A stretch of 64,000 nucleotides of DNA from an uncultured Lacinutrix sp. (GTDB lineage: Bacteria; Bacteroidota; Bacteroidia; Flavobacteriales; Flavobacteriaceae). Location of the stretch: the NCBI GenBank assembly GCA_937129145.1, contig CAKZMU010000077.1, positions 1-64,000 of the forward strand, in the 5' to 3' direction. Under the pieces are notes generated by a model, which was given only the letters and a program-made list of their open reading frames with translations, had not been told where the DNA came from and made no database searches. Position numbers and translations under genes: made by a program. Within the stretch, counting starts at the first letter, position 1. Each line of letters begins with the position of its first letter. Of the stretch, positions 63,345 to 64,000 are shown piece after piece.

Positions 63345-64000
63345 TTAAACTAGCTCTTTTTCAACTTTAACCATCCAATTGAACTTATCTTCAATTTTTC
63401 CTGTTTTAATCTTATTAAGAGTTTGATTAACCATTAAACCAACAGGGCTTTCATCTGATACATGAATTGTCTTATTTCCCATTGCAATTTCTTGAATGTA
63501 AGCAATTCCGACTGCAGTTCCTGTTCCAAAGGCCTCTTCTAAACTTCCGTTTATTGAAGCGTCACGAATTTCTTGTATGGTTATTGCTCTTTCTTTTACT
63601 TCAAAACCTTTATCTCTTAAAATATCCATTACACTCATTCTTGTAATACCATCTAAAATTGAGCCATCACGTTTTGGTGTTATGAATTTTTCATCTACTT
63701 TAAAGAAAATGTTCATTGTTCCAACCTCTTGAATATAATTATGTTCAACAGCATCCAACCAAAGCACTTGATCATAACCCTTAGCTTTTGCATATTCAGT
63801 TGGTCTTATTGCAGCTGCATAGTTTCCGGCAGCTTTAGCTTCACCTGTTCCTCCTGAGGCAGCACGTATATATTTATTTTCTGCCCATAACTTAATGCGC
63901 TTACTAAAAAACGGTCCAGCAGGTGAACAAATAATTATAAACTTAAAACTAGTAGCTGCACGCATTCCAATAAAAGGTTCATCTGCATACATAAACGGTC
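63345..64000 (-). CDS. ilvE: Branched-chain aminotransferase, C-terminal part
   Basis: At least 218 codons of a fold-IV PLP aminotransferase; the N-terminus is beyond the right edge. The fragment reads GTGEAKAAGNYAAAIRPTEYAKAKGYDQVLWLD (the family's signature around the active-site face), GILDGITRMSVMDILRDKGFEV and EEAFGTGTAVGIAYIQEIA. The catalytic Lys is the one in GEAKAAGNYAAAI (sequence AKAAGNY). It interconverts branched-chain amino acids and 2-oxoacids with 2-oxoglutarate. Upstream of the E1 gene on the same strand, it would supply the E1 substrate. Confidence 0.95.
   Translation of the reverse strand, partial: PFMYADEPFIGMRAATSFKFIIICSPAGPFFSKRIKLWAENKYIRAASGGTGEAKAAGNYAAAIRPTEYAKAKGYDQVLWLDAVEHNYIQEVGTMNIFFKVDEKFITPKRDGSILDGITRMSVMDILRDKGFEVKERAITIQEIRDASINGSLEEAFGTGTAVGIAYIQEIAMGNKTIHVSDESPVGLMVNQTLNKIKTGKIEDKFNWMVKVEKELV

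Overview
The window is chromosomal DNA from a member of the Bacteroidota, almost certainly a marine-type Flavobacteriaceae. It is AT-rich. It carries two SusC/SusD pairs, the fused hypoxanthine phosphoribosyltransferase-adenylate kinase seen in flavobacteria, a fused alpha/beta 2-oxoacid dehydrogenase E1 and many short lipoproteins. Its promoters fit the Bacteroidota consensus TTTG-N18..20-TAnnTTTG rather than the sigma70 type of Proteobacteria. No rRNA, tRNA, CRISPR array or prophage was seen.

Layout. 1-1053: start of the str operon (rpsL-rpsG-fusA, minus strand) with a textbook promoter. 1150-12328: an Omp85-like outer-membrane protein and two SusC-SusD pairs whose promoter and first ~110 codons are near copies of each other. 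12399-22786: housekeeping and repair genes (rlmB, rhomboid, rarA, yjjG, a polysaccharide deacetylase-like protein, radC), a four-gene operon (DUF1569, PaiB, cell-wall amidase, methyltransferase) and a membrane-anchored winged-helix regulator. 22905-28892: an S41-like lipoprotein, two secreted proteins of unknown role, Mpl and a TPR protein. 29033-36861: a 2036-residue alpha-2-macroglobulin-like protein, a DoxX protein, a DinB-like protein and a DUF4136 lipoprotein. 36899-43160: obg, hpt-adk, purK, purE and an M3 peptidase. 43181-44325: a REP-type (IS200-like HUH) transposase bracketed by palindromes. 44401-48585: a GbsR/MarR regulator with two matching operators, three small membrane proteins, a TIGR01777 epimerase, a DUF2071 protein, and an ECF sigma factor with a small zinc-finger partner. 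48579-54982: UbiA-like protein, gcvP, ketoacyl synthase III, methyltransferase, glycosyltransferase. 54991-64000 (minus strand): three consecutive exported amidohydrolases, a zinc alcohol dehydrogenase, a bestrophin, the fused 2-oxoacid dehydrogenase E1 and the end of a branched-chain aminotransferase; the last two fit branched-chain amino-acid catabolism.

The less ordinary features are these. (1) A family of small hairpin repeats of the form TGTC-arm-loop-complementary arm-CT is scattered between genes, and three copies sit in frame inside coding sequences (two in the macroglobulin gene, one in the E1 gene). (2) The macroglobulin carries a segment that resembles the TonB-receptor plug start of the neighbouring SusC protein, with its two blocks in swapped order. 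(3) A RAYT transposase sits among GACTCC/GGAGTC palindromes, with the same palindrome doublet at both ends. (4) The GbsR operon has two operators sharing the same half-sites and the same 8-base spacer, one overlapping a promoter that predicts a leaderless mRNA.
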